Notes: generated from the letters alone by a model not told the origin. A DNA stretch of 42,227 bases from Halorubrum lipolyticum DSM 21995 (GCF_000337375.1 NZ_AOJG01000008.1:1-42227); one strand, 5' to 3'; positions 22,223-32,147 are shown, counted from the first letter of the stretch. Program-made: numbers and translations.

Positions 22223-22745
22223 TCAGGGGCGATGACCCTGACCGACGGGGAGACGGTGGGAAGCGGGCGACCGGCGATAGCCGAGGGCCCGGCGTGCGGA
22301 GTCGAATCCGCGAACGGCCCGACGAGCCCATGTAAAGCGTTTGCGCGAATTGCCGGCTGTAAAGCGGGCGCCGAGGATGAGGGTCGGCTGGCCGGCGATG
22401 CGCGCGTTCACGGGACTGTCGGAGTCCATACCTCATATATCTGTTTCGGTTGCGTTAAAGGTTGTGTGAGACGTGCCCGCACGGGGCGAGAGATCGGTAT
22501 CGATATTTTATAAGTAGAATGTGGATGTGCCGACGAACTCCGGCCACAAGCGACGATTCATCGGATGCCGTCGCCCGCGACGACCGATCTGTGCACGACC
22601 GTTTCGGTGCCGATCCGACGACAGACGAAATATAACTGCCCAATATCGATCCACAAAATTGCATATTACGTGAATTTGGATGACAACGACGTGCACGTCC
22701 GTGCTGACTCGCAACGCTTTTTATCGGCGACTCACGACGGTTTAT
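22223..22745. other. Divergent intergenic region of DUF5794 and guaB
   Basis: The left part (22223-22440) is likely the leader of DUF5794: a TATA box (atatatgag, about 22433-22441, minus strand) lies 210 bases from the start codon. It contains the direct repeats tgtaaagcg at 22331-22339 and 22358-22366, and a nested hairpin (gggcc/ggccc around gcgga-gtcgaa-tccgc, inner part 22296-22311). The right part holds an orphan TATA-like ttttataag near 22506-22514 and the guaB promoter. No convincing protein gene is seen. Confidence 0.45.
22716..22726 (+). promoter_or_regulatory. TATA box of guaB
   Basis: gctttttatcg is centred 25 bases before ATG 22746. It rules out the longer in-frame start at 22680 and supports a leaderless mRNA. 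Confidence 0.65.
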
Positions 22746-24233
22746 ATGGCGACAGACTCCGGTCGATTCTCGGCGAAACTCGACGTTCCGGAAGCGTTGA
22801 CGTTCGACGACGTGCTCTTAAAACCTAAAGAGAGCCGCGTCGAGCCCGACGACGCGGACCTCTCCGCGTGCGTCTCGAAGAACGTCGAACTCACTCTTCC
22901 CGTCCTCTCGGCGGCGATGGACACCGTCACCGAGAGCGACCTCGCGATCGCGATGGCTCGCGAGGGCGGGCTCGGCGTCCTCCACCGCAACATGACCGTC
23001 GAGGAGACGGCCGAAGAGGTCGAGCGCGTCAAGCGCGCGCACGAGCTCGTCATCCGCCGCGAGAACGTCGTGACCGTCTCCCCCGACGACACGGTCCGCG
23101 AGGCCGACGCCGTGATGGAGCGACAGGGCGTCTCCGGCGCTCCGGTCGTCGCCGAGGACGACACGGTCCTCGGTATCATCTCCGGCACTGACATCCGCCC
23201 CTACCTGGAGGTCGGCGAGGACGACGCCGTCCGCGAGGCGATGACCGACGAGGTCATTACGGCCCCCGAAGACGTCGACGCGCGCGAAGCGCTGGAGCTG
23301 ATGTACGACCACAAGATCGAGCGCGTCCCGATCGTCGACGACGCCGAGAGGCTGGTCGGGCTCGTCACGATGCAGGGAATCCTCCAGCGCCGCGAGCACG
23401 AGGAGGCCGCCCGCGACGAGGACGGGCGCCTGCTCGCCGGCGTCGCGGTCGGCCCGTTCGAGGAGGAGCGAGCGGTCGCGGCCGACGAGGCCGACGTCGA
23501 CGTGATCTTCATCGACTGCGCGCACGCCCACAACCTCAACGTGCTCGACTCCGCGCGGGCGATCAAGGAGACCGTCGACGCCGACGTGGTCGTCGGCAAC
23601 GTCGGCACGCGCGAGGCCGCCGAGGCCGCCGTCGACTTCGCGGACGGACTGAAGGTGGGCATCGGCCCCGGCTCGATCTGCACCACCCGCGTGGTGAGCG
23701 GGGCGGGGATGCCCCAGATGACCGCCGTTTCACAGGTGGCCGACGTGGCGTCCGAACACGGCGTTCCGGTGATCGCCGACGGCGGGATCCGTTACTCCGG
23801 CGACGCGATCAAGGCGCTCGCCGCGGGCGCGAACGCGGTCATGCTCGGCTCCTACTTCGCCGGCACCGACGAGGCGCCGGGCCGCGTCATCACGATGCAG
23901 GGGAAAAAGTACAAGCAGTACCGCGGGATGGGCTCCGTCGGCGCGATGAAGTCCGGCGGCGGCGACCGCTACCTCAAGGAGGAGGACGAAGACGAGGAGT
24001 TCGTCCCCGAGGGCGTCGAGGCCGCGACCCCCTACAAGGGGAGCCTCGCATCCGAGCTCCACCAGCTCACCGGCGGCATGTGCTCCGGCATGGGGTACGT
24101 CGGCGCCGAGACGATTCCGGAGCTCCACGAGCGCGCCGAGTTCGTCCGCGTCTCCAGCGCGGGACAGACCGAGGGCCACCCGCACGACGTGATGATCACC
24201 GACGAGGCGCCCAACTACAGCCCGAACGAGTGA
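22746..24233 (+). CDS. guaB: IMP dehydrogenase
   Basis: Encodes 495 residues, normal family length. It oxidises IMP to XMP with NAD in guanine nucleotide synthesis. TFDDVLLKP opens the barrel; two CBS domains occupy about 105-215 ([11 protein letters not shown], then [17 protein letters not shown]). The catalytic loop is GPGSICTT with Cys312. A phosphate-binding loop reads [11 protein letters not shown], and the flap has [14 protein letters not shown]. All expected residues are present. It is monocistronic with its own TATA box. It could be sensitive to adenine and guanine nucleotides through the CBS pair. Confidence 0.97.
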   Translation: MATDSGRFSAKLDVPEALTFDDVLLKPKESRVEPDDADLSACVSKNVELTLPVLSAAMDTVTESDLAIAMAREGGLGVLHRNMTVEETAEEVERVKRAHELVIRRENVVTVSPDDTVREADAVMERQGVSGAPVVAEDDTVLGIISGTDIRPYLEVGEDDAVREAMTDEVITAPEDVDAREALELMYDHKIERVPIVDDAERLVGLVTMQGILQRREHEEAARDEDGRLLAGVAVGPFEEERAVAADEADVDVIFIDCAHAHNLNVLDSARAIKETVDADVVVGNVGTREAAEAAVDFADGLKVGIGPGSICTTRVVSGAGMPQMTAVSQVADVASEHGVPVIADGGIRYSGDAIKALAAGANAVMLGSYFAGTDEAPGRVITMQGKKYKQYRGMGSVGAMKSGGGDRYLKEEDEDEEFVPEGVEAATPYKGSLASELHQLTGGMCSGMGYVGAETIPELHERAEFVRVSSAGQTEGHPHDVMITDEAPNYSPNE

Positions 24234-24332
24234 CGCGGCGGCGTCGGGAGGTCCCGGATTTCGAGCCGGTTTCGAAACCGGTGGCCGGACCCGAAGAGGT
24301 ATTTTAATATAGTCCGCGAAAAGACGAAACGT

Positions 24333-24371
24333 GTGAGCGAACACGTCGTCGCTCCGAGAATCCATGAGTGA
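24333..24371 (+). CDS. Short leader ORF overlapping the HalX gene start
   Basis: GTG at 24333 gives 12 codons (MSEHVVAPRIHE) and a stop at 24369-24371, past the HalX ATG at 24364. A TATA box, attttaatat (24301-24310), lies 26-28 bases before the GTG, so this ORF would be at the 5' end of a leaderless mRNA. Translation is not shown; it may be chance. Confidence 0.3.
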   Translation: MSEHVVAPRIHE

Positions 24372-24969
24372 GCAACCGCCGCTGGTCCTCGTGGTGGAGG
24401 ACGAACCTGACCTGGCCGACCTGTACGCCGCGTGGCTCGGCGACGAGTATCGCGTCCGAACCGCGTACGGCGGCCAGGAGGCGTTAGACGAGCTCGACGA
24501 GGCCGACGACGAGGTCGACGCGATCCTGTTGGACCGCCGGATGCCGGGGCTCTCCGGAGACGAAGTCCTCGCCGCGGTCCGCGAGCGCGGCGTCGACTGC
24601 CGGGTCGCGATGGTCACCGCGGTCGAGCCCGACTTCGACATTCTGAAGATGGGGTTCGACGACTACCTCGTGAAGCCGGTCACCAGCGACACCCTCCGCG
24701 AGACGGTCGAGGGGCTGCTCCGCCGCGGGGAGTACGACACCGAGATGCAGGAGCTGTTCTCGCTGACCTCCAAGAAGGCGATGCTGGAGACCGAGAAGAG
24801 CGCCACCGAACTCGCGGACAACGAGGAGTACCAGCGGCTCACCGATCGGATCGACGAGCTCCGGTCGGACGCCGATCGGTCGCTGGAGGCGGTGACCGAG
24901 GACGACGACGACTTCGAGAAGCTGTTTCAGGAGTTCGACACCGACGCGGACGACGACGCTGATTCGTAA
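24364..24969 (+). CDS. HalX-type response regulator
   Basis: Encodes 201 residues. The receiver domain runs to about 120 with the acidic pocket VVEDEPD (12-13), phosphoacceptor D57 in ILLDRRMPG, threonine in VTAVEP, and the lysine of YLVKPV at about 107. The C-terminal part is a HalX domain: a helical region with YDTEMQELFSLTSKKAMLE, then coiled-coil-like (NEEYQRLTDRIDELRSDAD) and an acidic end. It lacks a DNA-binding domain. HalX proteins are haloarchaeal two-component regulators that signal to partners. No histidine kinase lies beside it. Confidence 0.9.
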   Translation: MSEQPPLVLVVEDEPDLADLYAAWLGDEYRVRTAYGGQEALDELDEADDEVDAILLDRRMPGLSGDEVLAAVRERGVDCRVAMVTAVEPDFDILKMGFDDYLVKPVTSDTLRETVEGLLRRGEYDTEMQELFSLTSKKAMLETEKSATELADNEEYQRLTDRIDELRSDADRSLEAVTEDDDDFEKLFQEFDTDADDDADS

Positions 24970-25020
24970 TTCCGTCACGCGCGACTTTTTAAGTACGGTC
25001 CGGACGAACTCGCAGACCGA

Positions 25021-27000
25021 ATGCGTGTTCGCGATCTCCCGCTCTCGGAGCGGCTCACCGACCATTTCGCCGAACAGGGGATCCGCGAGCTCTACCCGCC
25101 GCAGGCGGCCGCGGTCGACGCCGGCGTCTGCGAGGGCGAGAACGTCGTCGCTGCGGTACCGACCGCCTCGGGGAAGACGTTCGTCGCCGAGTTAGCGCTG
25201 CTGACCGCCGGTGGGCCCGGCCTGTACGTCTGTCCGCTGCGCGCGCTCGCCCGCGAGAAGTACGAGGCGTTCGCGGCGCTCCCCGGCGTCGACGCAGCCA
25301 TCTCGACCGGTGACTTCGACGCGTCCGGCGAGGCGCTCGCGGGCAACGACGTGGTGGTCGCCACGAGCGAGAAGGTCGACTCCGCGATCCGCAACGGCGC
25401 GTCGTGGGTCGACGAGCTCGCCTGCGTCGCCGTCGACGAGGTCCACCTCCTCGGCGCGCCGCGCCGCGGCCCGACCCTCGAAGTGACGCTCGCGACGCTC
25501 CGCCGACGGAACCCCGAGCTACAGGTCGTCGCCCTGTCCGCGACCGTCGACAACCCGGAGGCGATCGCGGAGTGGCTCGACGCGGCCCTCGTGGAGTCCG
25601 AGTGGCGTCCCGTCGACCTCCGCACCGGGGTCGCCGTCGGCGGGAACGTGACGTTCGACGACGGGACGACGACGACGGTCGAGGTCGGCGGCGACGCGGA
25701 CGACGGGGAGAGCGACGGGAACGGTGACGACGACCCGCCCGACGATACCGAGGTCACCGCGGCCCTCGTCGCCGACGCGGTGGACCGGGGCGGCCAGTGT
25801 CTCGCGTTCGTCCGCTCGCGGACCGAGGCGGTCGCGCTGGCCGAGCGGCTCGCGGACGACGGGCTCGCCGAGCGGTCGGGGACCGAGTCGGCCGCCGCGA
25901 CCGCGGGCGACGAGGCGGCCGACGTGGACGGCACCGCGACCGGCCGGCAGCTGGCCGACTGCCTGCGGGCCGGCGTCGCGTTCCACCACGCCGGACTCCG
26001 TGCCGGGCATCGAGCGGTCGTCGAGGAGGCGTTCCGCGACCGCGGACTCGCCTGTATCTGCGCGACGCCGACGCTGGCCGCCGGCGTCAACGTCCCCGCG
26101 CGGCGGGTCGTGGTCCGCGACCAGAAGCGGTACGCGGGGTCGGCGATGGAGTGGCTTCCCACGCTGGAAGTCCACCAGATGTGCGGGCGCGCCGGGCGTC
26201 CGGGGTTGGATCCGTACGGTGAGGCCGTCCTCGTCGGGAATCGGGACACCGAGGCCGAACTCGTCGAGCGGTACGTCGACGGGGAGCCGGAGGCGGTCGA
26301 GTCGACGCTCGCCGACCCGGCGTCGCTGCGGACCCACGTCCTCTCGGCGGTCGCGACCGGGTTCGCGGAGACGGAGGCCGAGATCCTCGACGTGTTCGAG
26401 GGGACCTTTTACGCCCGGGAGGCGGGGGCCGGCGGACTCGCCGACGCCGTCGCCGTCGCGGTCGACGACCTCGTCGCGGCCGGGCTGGTCCGCCGGGAGA
26501 CGGGCGGGGGCGGCGTGGAGGCGTACCGGCTGGTCGCCACGCCGATCGGGGCGACGGCCTCGAAGCAGTACGTCAGGCCGGAGACCGCCGAGCGGATCGT
26601 CTCCGGGCTCCGGACCGCGGCCGGGATGCCGAACGCGACGACGCTCACCGTCTTCGAGGTGATCTGTGACACGCCGGACATGCAGGACACGTACCTCGGT
26701 AACGCGGAGCGCGCCGAGATCTACCGCTTCGTACGGGCGAACGCGGGGACGCTGACGACGGCGATGGACGAGACGGACGACTTCGAGGGGTGGCTGGAGT
26801 CGGTGAAGACGGCCCGGATCCTCGACGAGTGGATCGGCGGCGCGACGGTCGAGGAGCTGGTGGAATCGTACCGGATCGGTCCGGGCGACCTCGACTCGCG
26901 GGTCGAGCGCGCCGAGTGGCTGTTGAGCGCGGCCGAGGCGCTCGCCGAGACGATCGGCGTGCGGGTCCCGGCGGTCGCGAGGGCGCGGTCGCGGCTGTGA
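25021..27000 (+). CDS. hel308: Hel308/Ski2-like SF2 DNA helicase
   Basis: Encodes 659 residues, shorter than the usual Hel308 (about 720-800). Motif I is PTASGKT (47-53), II DEVH (139-142), III SATV, IV-V region CATPTLAAGVN, and VI QMCGRAGRPG. The opening LYPPQAAAVDAGV is the Q-motif-like start. The C-terminal part has winged-helix and ratchet helices, and ends in a short helix-hairpin-helix-poor tail. Residues about 230-250 are an acidic insert (DGESDGNGDDDPPDDTE). Hel308 unwinds forked DNA 3'-5' during fork repair. The TATA box (gactttttaagta, 24983-24995) gives a short or no leader. Because it is short, this may be the second paralogue in haloarchaea. Confidence 0.85.
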   Translation: MRVRDLPLSERLTDHFAEQGIRELYPPQAAAVDAGVCEGENVVAAVPTASGKTFVAELALLTAGGPGLYVCPLRALAREKYEAFAALPGVDAAISTGDFDASGEALAGNDVVVATSEKVDSAIRNGASWVDELACVAVDEVHLLGAPRRGPTLEVTLATLRRRNPELQVVALSATVDNPEAIAEWLDAALVESEWRPVDLRTGVAVGGNVTFDDGTTTTVEVGGDADDGESDGNGDDDPPDDTEVTAALVADAVDRGGQCLAFVRSRTEAVALAERLADDGLAERSGTESAAATAGDEAADVDGTATGRQLADCLRAGVAFHHAGLRAGHRAVVEEAFRDRGLACICATPTLAAGVNVPARRVVVRDQKRYAGSAMEWLPTLEVHQMCGRAGRPGLDPYGEAVLVGNRDTEAELVERYVDGEPEAVESTLADPASLRTHVLSAVATGFAETEAEILDVFEGTFYAREAGAGGLADAVAVAVDDLVAAGLVRRETGGGGVEAYRLVATPIGATASKQYVRPETAERIVSGLRTAAGMPNATTLTVFEVICDTPDMQDTYLGNAERAEIYRFVRANAGTLTTAMDETDDFEGWLESVKTARILDEWIGGATVEELVESYRIGPGDLDSRVERAEWLLSAAEALAETIGVRVPAVARARSRL

Positions 27001-27081
27001 CGGGTGAAAGCGAGAGAGGACGAGTGCGAGGAGAACGACGGCTGCGGGGAGGACGAGTGCGAGGAGAGCGCCGGACGCCGG

Positions 27082-28149
27082 TCAGTCCGCCGGCTCGACG
27101 GCGCGGTGGAACGGGGTCCGCGCGATCGTCTGCCGGAGGTCAGCGAGGGAGTCGCGGCCGGCGTCTCCGGCGACGGCCATCACCGCGAACACCTCCTGGC
27201 GGGAGATCTTCACGCCGGTCTCGGTGAGCGCGTCCTCGGGGCGGGAGCTGAGCTCGCGGAGGGTGCCGACCGCGAGCAGGTACGGGACGGTCCACGCCTC
27301 CATCGTGTTGCCGTTCGAGAGCGGCATCGTCTCGAGGTACGCCTGTGCGTCGTCGAGGAAGGAGCGGGCGTACTCGGCGGTCCGGTCGACCACGCGCGCG
27401 GACGACTCGCGGTTCTCCGGGTGGACGACGCGCTCCTGGTCGACGCCCTCCGCTTCGAGCCACTCGGCGGGGAGGTAGACGTTGTTCTCCTCGGTGTAGT
27501 CGTCGTACACGTCCTTCGAGACGTTCACGAGCTGGAGGAGGAGCCCGAACTCCTCGGCGGTGTCTCGGAGCCGGCGCGCACGGTCCTCGGTGACGTCGCC
27601 GCGCGTGAGCAGGTTCGTGATGAGGTTCCCGACCGTCCCCGCGGCGTAGTAGCAGTACTGCTCGAGCTCGTCGCGGTCGTCGATTCGGAGCCCGCCCTCG
27701 GTGGCGTGGCGGTCGACGAACATCGCCATCCCGTCGACCATCTCCAGCACGGGCGGGACGATGGCCTCGCGGGCCTCGGGCTCGAACTCCTCGAACGTCG
27801 CCGCGATCGTCGGCGCCTCGGCGACGACCTCCCAGTCGTCGTTGCGCTCCGCGGGCGCGGGGAGCCACTCGTCGACCGCGTCCCGGAACGCCGCGACCTC
27901 GGTGTCGTCGTCGGGATCGATCGCGCGCCGGTACGTCCGCAACACGTCGCTCTGCGCTTCCGGAGGAATGTGCCCGGCGTCCTCGACGGTGTCGGCGACC
28001 CGACAGAGGAGGTACCCCACGCAGATGTGCGAGGCCATCGGCTCCTCCAACACGTCGACCGTTAGCGCGAAGGTCCGGGAGACGCCCTGAACCGCCTCGT
28101 GGCACCACTGGAGGTCGGGCTCTACGGGACCGTGTTCTCGTCCGCTCAT
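27082..28149 (-). CDS. Squalene/phytoene synthase family protein, probably squalene synthase
   Basis: Encodes 355 residues from ATG 28149. It carries the first aspartate-rich motif DTVED (53-57) and the second, KDVYDDYTEEN (about 215-225), which bind the Mg-diphosphate of two prenyl donors. The SRTFALTV entry, and YYAAGTVGNLITNLL with QLVNVSKDV, follow the family. These features suit head-to-head condensation of farnesyl diphosphate to squalene, the precursor of haloarchaeal squalenes and menaquinone-associated lipids. Phytoene synthase is the alternative. The TATA box (ctttttta, near 28177-28184, minus strand) supports the ATG at 28149. Confidence 0.85.
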   Translation of the reverse strand: MSGREHGPVEPDLQWCHEAVQGVSRTFALTVDVLEEPMASHICVGYLLCRVADTVEDAGHIPPEAQSDVLRTYRRAIDPDDDTEVAAFRDAVDEWLPAPAERNDDWEVVAEAPTIAATFEEFEPEAREAIVPPVLEMVDGMAMFVDRHATEGGLRIDDRDELEQYCYYAAGTVGNLITNLLTRGDVTEDRARRLRDTAEEFGLLLQLVNVSKDVYDDYTEENNVYLPAEWLEAEGVDQERVVHPENRESSARVVDRTAEYARSFLDDAQAYLETMPLSNGNTMEAWTVPYLLAVGTLRELSSRPEDALTETGVKISRQEVFAVMAVAGDAGRDSLADLRQTIARTPFHRAVEPAD

Positions 28150-28357
28150 TCGGTTACGGACACTTACGGCACAACGCATAAAAAGCCTCGTGGAACGACG
28201 AGAGCACCCGCGGGCGCGATCGCCGCTCCGCGACGACCGCGTCCGCCCGCTCGCCCCGCCACGGGCAGGCGTTTCACTCGTTTCCCGCGGCGCACAACAT
28301 CGAACCCGTGTACAACCGTGTGGAAACGGCTAAGTTGCCGTGCGGACATCCTCACTC

Positions 28358-29503
28358 ATGGACTTCACGCTCTCCGGAGAGCAGCGTCAGATCCGCGATA
28401 CGGTCGCGGAGTTCGTCGACGAGGAGGTCGTTCCCCGCGCGGCCGAGATCGACGAGACCGACGAGTTCCCGGCCGACCTGATCGACGAGATGGCGGAGCT
28501 GGGACTGATGGGAATGCCGTTCCCGGTCGAGTACGAGGGCGCCGGACTCGACTACCACAGCTACGCGATCGGGCTCGCCGAGATCTCGCGCGGCTCCGGC
28601 GGGCTCGGAACGGTCGTCGCCGCCCACACGTCGCTCGCGGGCAACATGCTGTACGAGTTCGGCGACGAATCGCAGAAGGAGGCGTACCTCACCGCCTTGA
28701 ACACCGGCGAGGACATCGGCGCCTTCGCGCTCTCGGAGGCCGAGGCGGGGTCGGACGTGCCCGCCATGTCGACCGCCGCGGAGCGCGACGGCGACGGCTA
28801 CCTCGTCAACGGCGGGAAGCTGTGGATCTCGAACGGCTCCGTCGCCGACACGGTCACGCTGTTCGCGAAGACCGACCCCGACGCGGGGCGGAAGGGGATC
28901 TCCTCGTTCGTCGTCCGGCCCGAGGAGGACGACGGGTTCGTCGTGGAGGGGACGGAGGACAAGCTCGGCGACAAGGGGTGTCCGACCGCCGAGCTCCGCT
29001 TCGACGACATGTGGATCCCGGAGGACCGCCGGCTCGGCGAGGAGGGCGAGGGGTTCGTGCAGGCCTTAAAAACACTGAACGGCGGCCGGATCACGATCGC
29101 GGCGCGGTCGGTCGGGATCGCGCGGGCCGCCCTCGACGAGGCGAAGTCGTACGCGCAGGAGCGCGAGCAGTTCGGCGGCCCCATCGCCGACTTCCAAGCG
29201 ATCCAGCACAAGCTCGCCGACATGGACACCAAGGCCCGCGCCGCCGAGCTGTTGATGCACGAGGCGGCCGACCTGAAGATACGCGACGAGGACTACATCA
29301 AGGAGGCCGCGCAGGCGAAGCTGTACGCCTCCGAGATCTCGCGCGAGGTCGCCAACGAGGGGATCCAGATCCACGGCGGCTACGGCTACACGAAGGACTT
29401 CCCGGCGGAGCGGTTCTACCGCGACGCGAAGCTGTCGGAGATCTACGAGGGGACGAGCGAGGTCCTGCGGAACACGATCGCTCAACAGCTCCTCGACGAG
29501 TAG
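28358..29503 (+). CDS. Acyl-CoA dehydrogenase
   Basis: Encodes 381 residues from MDFTLSGEQRQIRDTV. It has the N-terminal helical domain, a middle beta domain (FALSEAEAGSDVPAM, then LVNGGKLWISNG) and a C-terminal helical domain (TIAARSVGIARAALDEAKSY, then QFGGPIADFQAIQHKLADM), and IHGGYGYTKDFPAERFYRDA ending EIYEGTSEVLRN. The conserved catalytic glutamate is in the IYEGTSEV segment. It uses FAD to form an enoyl-CoA; substrate chain length cannot be read from the sequence. A TATA-like ggctaagttg sits 26 bases before the start. It stands alone, divergent from the squalene synthase gene. Confidence 0.92.
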   Translation: MDFTLSGEQRQIRDTVAEFVDEEVVPRAAEIDETDEFPADLIDEMAELGLMGMPFPVEYEGAGLDYHSYAIGLAEISRGSGGLGTVVAAHTSLAGNMLYEFGDESQKEAYLTALNTGEDIGAFALSEAEAGSDVPAMSTAAERDGDGYLVNGGKLWISNGSVADTVTLFAKTDPDAGRKGISSFVVRPEEDDGFVVEGTEDKLGDKGCPTAELRFDDMWIPEDRRLGEEGEGFVQALKTLNGGRITIAARSVGIARAALDEAKSYAQEREQFGGPIADFQAIQHKLADMDTKARAAELLMHEAADLKIRDEDYIKEAAQAKLYASEISREVANEGIQIHGGYGYTKDFPAERFYRDAKLSEIYEGTSEVLRNTIAQQLLDE

Positions 29504-29552
29504 AACGGGCCGAACGAGACAGTAGAACGAGACGGGTGGCGCGGGCGTCGCG

Positions 29553-31469
29553 CTACTTGTCGGCGTCGTTCGCGTCGGCCCCTGGTTCGTCGCCGTCGTC
29601 CCGATCGCTTTTCGCGTCCGCTTCGTCTCCCTTCTCGTCCGCTTCGTCGCCTTCCCCTTCCCCGTCTTCGCCCCGGTCGGCGTCGTGGATGTCCGACGGG
29701 TTGCGGTCCACCGCGTACTCGCCGGTGTCGATCCGTTCCGCCGGCTCGGAGTAGTCGCGATCGCTGCCCGAGAAATCGGGGCGGATCACGCCGTCGTCCG
29801 GGATCTCCGACTGGTCTTCGTCGCTCTCGTCGGAGAAGCCCTCGTTGTCGGCGTCGGGGATCGGCTCGTCGCCCTCATCGGTCGACTCGCCGATCGCTTC
29901 GGTCGACTCGCCGATCGCTTCGGTCGACTCGCCGATCGCATCGGCCTCCCCGACGTCGCCTTCGAACCACTCGAACCGGTCCCGTCGATCGCGGTGCTCC
30001 GCGACGGCAACGCGGAGCCGCTCTCGGAGGGTCTCGCGGAGGTCGATCGCCTCGTCGGTCGCGAAGTCGACGGCGGCGGCGTCGTTGCCGGCGATGGAGC
30101 TGCTGCCGGCCGTGTCGGCGACGATCGTCGCCACGTCCCAACGTCGTTGGAAGACCGTCCGGGTGTCGATGACGTTCTGAATCCGGTAGTACGGCACGAC
30201 GGTCACCGTGCGGCTCCAGAACCCGTTCCGCGTGAGGAGGTGGTCCTCGCCGAGCCAGTAGCCGCGGTGCTTCCACTTCAGGTGCGCGGCCGGCGGCACG
30301 GCGACCAGGAGCGCGGCCGGAGCGTACCACGGGAGGCCCGCCCCGAGGTACCAGTCGACGCCGAACGCGGCGGCGACGAGGATACCGACGACGACGGCGT
30401 ACCGGAACGCGTACCGCCACCGGATCCGCTTCGGCGGGCGGGAAAAGCGCGGGTCGCCGAACGCCTCGACCTCGCGCGCCAGCCGGTACACCCGGTCCGT
30501 CGCCGCGATCGGAACGGCCGCCTGACTCCCTTGTTCGCCGCCCTGTCCCGGGGCGTAGCCGGCGGTCTCGATCGAGAGGCTCGCGTAGCCGAGCGCCCGC
30601 TTGGCGGGGTTGTCGGTGAACCGGAGCGCCTGCACCTTCTCGGTGGGGATCGAGCCGCTGTACCGGCGGAACAGCCCGCGCTCGTACCGGAGCTCGTCGC
30701 CGGCGCGAGAGAGCCGGAACCCGTAGTAGTTCGTGAACGCCACCCCCGCGCCGAGCATCCACGACACGAGGAACAGCCCGCCCACGCCGACGATCGCTGT
30801 CGCGGTGAGCGCGACCGCCGATGCCTCCGGGACGAAGCTGGAAAGCACCGGAATCGACCCGGAGCTTAAAAAGGCTAACAGCCCGATGAGGCGGCCGTCG
30901 AACGACAGCGCCCCCACCAGGGCGAGCTCGCCCGGCGAGATCGCGAACAGCTCCTCCTCGGCGGGGCCGACCGCGTCCGGACCGGCGCCCGCGCCGCCTC
31001 CGGCTCGGTCAGTGCTCTCGCGACCCGCCCCCGCGCCGGAATCCGCCGATTTTCGGCGCTGGACCTCGCGCTGGATCCGGGTCGCCTCGTCGGGGCTGAC
31101 GAAGCGGATCGATCCCTCGGTGCTGGAGCCGCCGGCGGTCTCCAGGTCGACGGCGGCGACGCCGATCGCCCGCTGGATCACGCTCCGGCTCACGTCGACG
31201 TTCTGGATCCGGCGATAGGGGATCTCCCGCTCGCGCCGCGAGATCACGCCGGAGGAGATGTCGAGGGTGTCCTCGGTCAGCTCGTAGTCGAACCGCCGGT
31301 AGTACGCCACCTCGTACCCGACCGCGAGGAGGACGACGGCGCCGGCGACGGCGGTCGCGGCCGCGAACCCCCACTCCGGGTTGTTGTTCACGACGAAAAA
31401 GAGGACCACGACGATCCCGGACACCTTCTGGAGCGCGCGGTACGGGACCGACTGGGGCGCGAGCTTCAC
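29553..31469 (-). CDS. bPH2-domain membrane protein, YdbT-like
   Basis: Encodes 638 residues. Three bPH2 (DUF304) domains can be seen, each ending with the RIQNV or EKVQ core: YRRIQNVDVSRSVIQRAIGV, then GSIPTEKVQALRFTDNPAKR, then YYRIQNVIDTRTVFQRRW. Pairs of membrane helices lie at the N-terminus (about 15-50), at about 180-240 and at about 345-385. The C-terminal 130 residues are a disordered acidic tail with three AIGESTE repeats. The YdbS/YdbT pair of bacteria has this design; function is not firmly known, with roles in membrane stress suggested. It overlaps the upstream gene by four bases. Confidence 0.8.
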   Translation of the reverse strand: MKLAPQSVPYRALQKVSGIVVVLFFVVNNNPEWGFAAATAVAGAVVLLAVGYEVAYYRRFDYELTEDTLDISSGVISRREREIPYRRIQNVDVSRSVIQRAIGVAAVDLETAGGSSTEGSIRFVSPDEATRIQREVQRRKSADSGAGAGRESTDRAGGGAGAGPDAVGPAEEELFAISPGELALVGALSFDGRLIGLLAFLSSGSIPVLSSFVPEASAVALTATAIVGVGGLFLVSWMLGAGVAFTNYYGFRLSRAGDELRYERGLFRRYSGSIPTEKVQALRFTDNPAKRALGYASLSIETAGYAPGQGGEQGSQAAVPIAATDRVYRLAREVEAFGDPRFSRPPKRIRWRYAFRYAVVVGILVAAAFGVDWYLGAGLPWYAPAALLVAVPPAAHLKWKHRGYWLGEDHLLTRNGFWSRTVTVVPYYRIQNVIDTRTVFQRRWDVATIVADTAGSSSIAGNDAAAVDFATDEAIDLRETLRERLRVAVAEHRDRRDRFEWFEGDVGEADAIGESTEAIGESTEAIGESTDEGDEPIPDADNEGFSDESDEDQSEIPDDGVIRPDFSGSDRDYSEPAERIDTGEYAVDRNPSDIHDADRGEDGEGEGDEADEKGDEADAKSDRDDGDEPGADANDADK

Positions 31470-31930
31470 ACCGCGTCCTCCCCGTCCGCGCGGATGGCCA
31501 GTCGCTTCAGCTCCTCGCGGAGGTCGCTCGCTCCGTCGGGCGTGAGCCCCGGGATCCGAACGTCAGCGCCGCGGGAGCCGGCCGTGTACACCACGCAAGA
31601 GGCGAGCCCGGCCCCGCGCTCGACGGGGCCTCGTCGGGAGTCGACGTGCTGGATCCGCACCAGCGGCACCGTCGTCCGGACCTGCGTGACCACGCCGCGA
31701 TCGAGGTATAACGCGTCCTCGCGGATCTCGTAGCTCCAGCGGCGGTACCGGAGGAGCGCGTGTCCCACGCCGAGGAGGAGGAAGACCGCGCCGGCGACGA
31801 CCGGTGTCCACTCCGGGAGCCGATCGAGGTAGACCGCGCCGGCGAACGGCGCCGTCAGCACCGCGGCGATGAGTACCGCACGGAGGACCCACACGACCTG
31901 AACGCGGGGGTGAAGCGTCTGCGCCGTCAT
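31466..31930 (-). CDS. bPH2-domain membrane protein, YdbS-like
   Basis: Encodes 154 residues from ATG 31930. Two membrane helices at about 12-33 and 40-60 are followed by one bPH2 domain with YEIREDALYLDRGVV, PLVRIQHVDSRRGPVERG and VVYTAGSRGADVRIPG. Its last four bases overlap the next gene's start, so both are co-transcribed and probably form a complex. The TATA-like cttatacg (31985-31992, minus strand) gives a leader of about 30 bases. A longer reading upstream would enter that promoter. Confidence 0.8.
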   Translation of the reverse strand: MTAQTLHPRVQVVWVLRAVLIAAVLTAPFAGAVYLDRLPEWTPVVAGAVFLLLGVGHALLRYRRWSYEIREDALYLDRGVVTQVRTTVPLVRIQHVDSRRGPVERGAGLASCVVYTAGSRGADVRIPGLTPDGASDLREELKRLAIRADGEDAV

Positions 31931-32147
31931 CGGCGCACCCCCGGCGCGCGTCCGAGTGTCATGCGCCGTGGTTGTCGGCGCCGACGTATAAGTCCGGGCG
32001 AAATCGACGGGGGTGACCGCTGTCGATCTGTGGTCGTCGACCCGCGGTCGCCGCACCGTCAGCTCGCCACCCGAATGTGGCTGTCAGTCACTACCGCAGG
32101 CGATTATTGCCGAAACCGATATCACCCGGGGTCGAGTCGCCCCGATC

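Noticed and set aside
22285-22312. Possible tRNA or stable RNA from gcggagtcgaatccgc
   Set aside because: The stem-loop does not fit a 5-base T stem with 7-base loop and no other tRNA arm is near. Kept only as part of the DUF5794 leader.
22223-22429. A 68-residue frame ending next to the DUF5794 start
   Set aside because: Its ATG lies only about 8 bases from the TATA box, so it would not be in the mRNA, and its composition is shadow-like.
31937-31972. Short frame MTLGRAPGVRR overlapping the YdbS-like start
   Set aside because: The TATA box places the transcript start downstream of this ATG, so it is unlikely to be translated.
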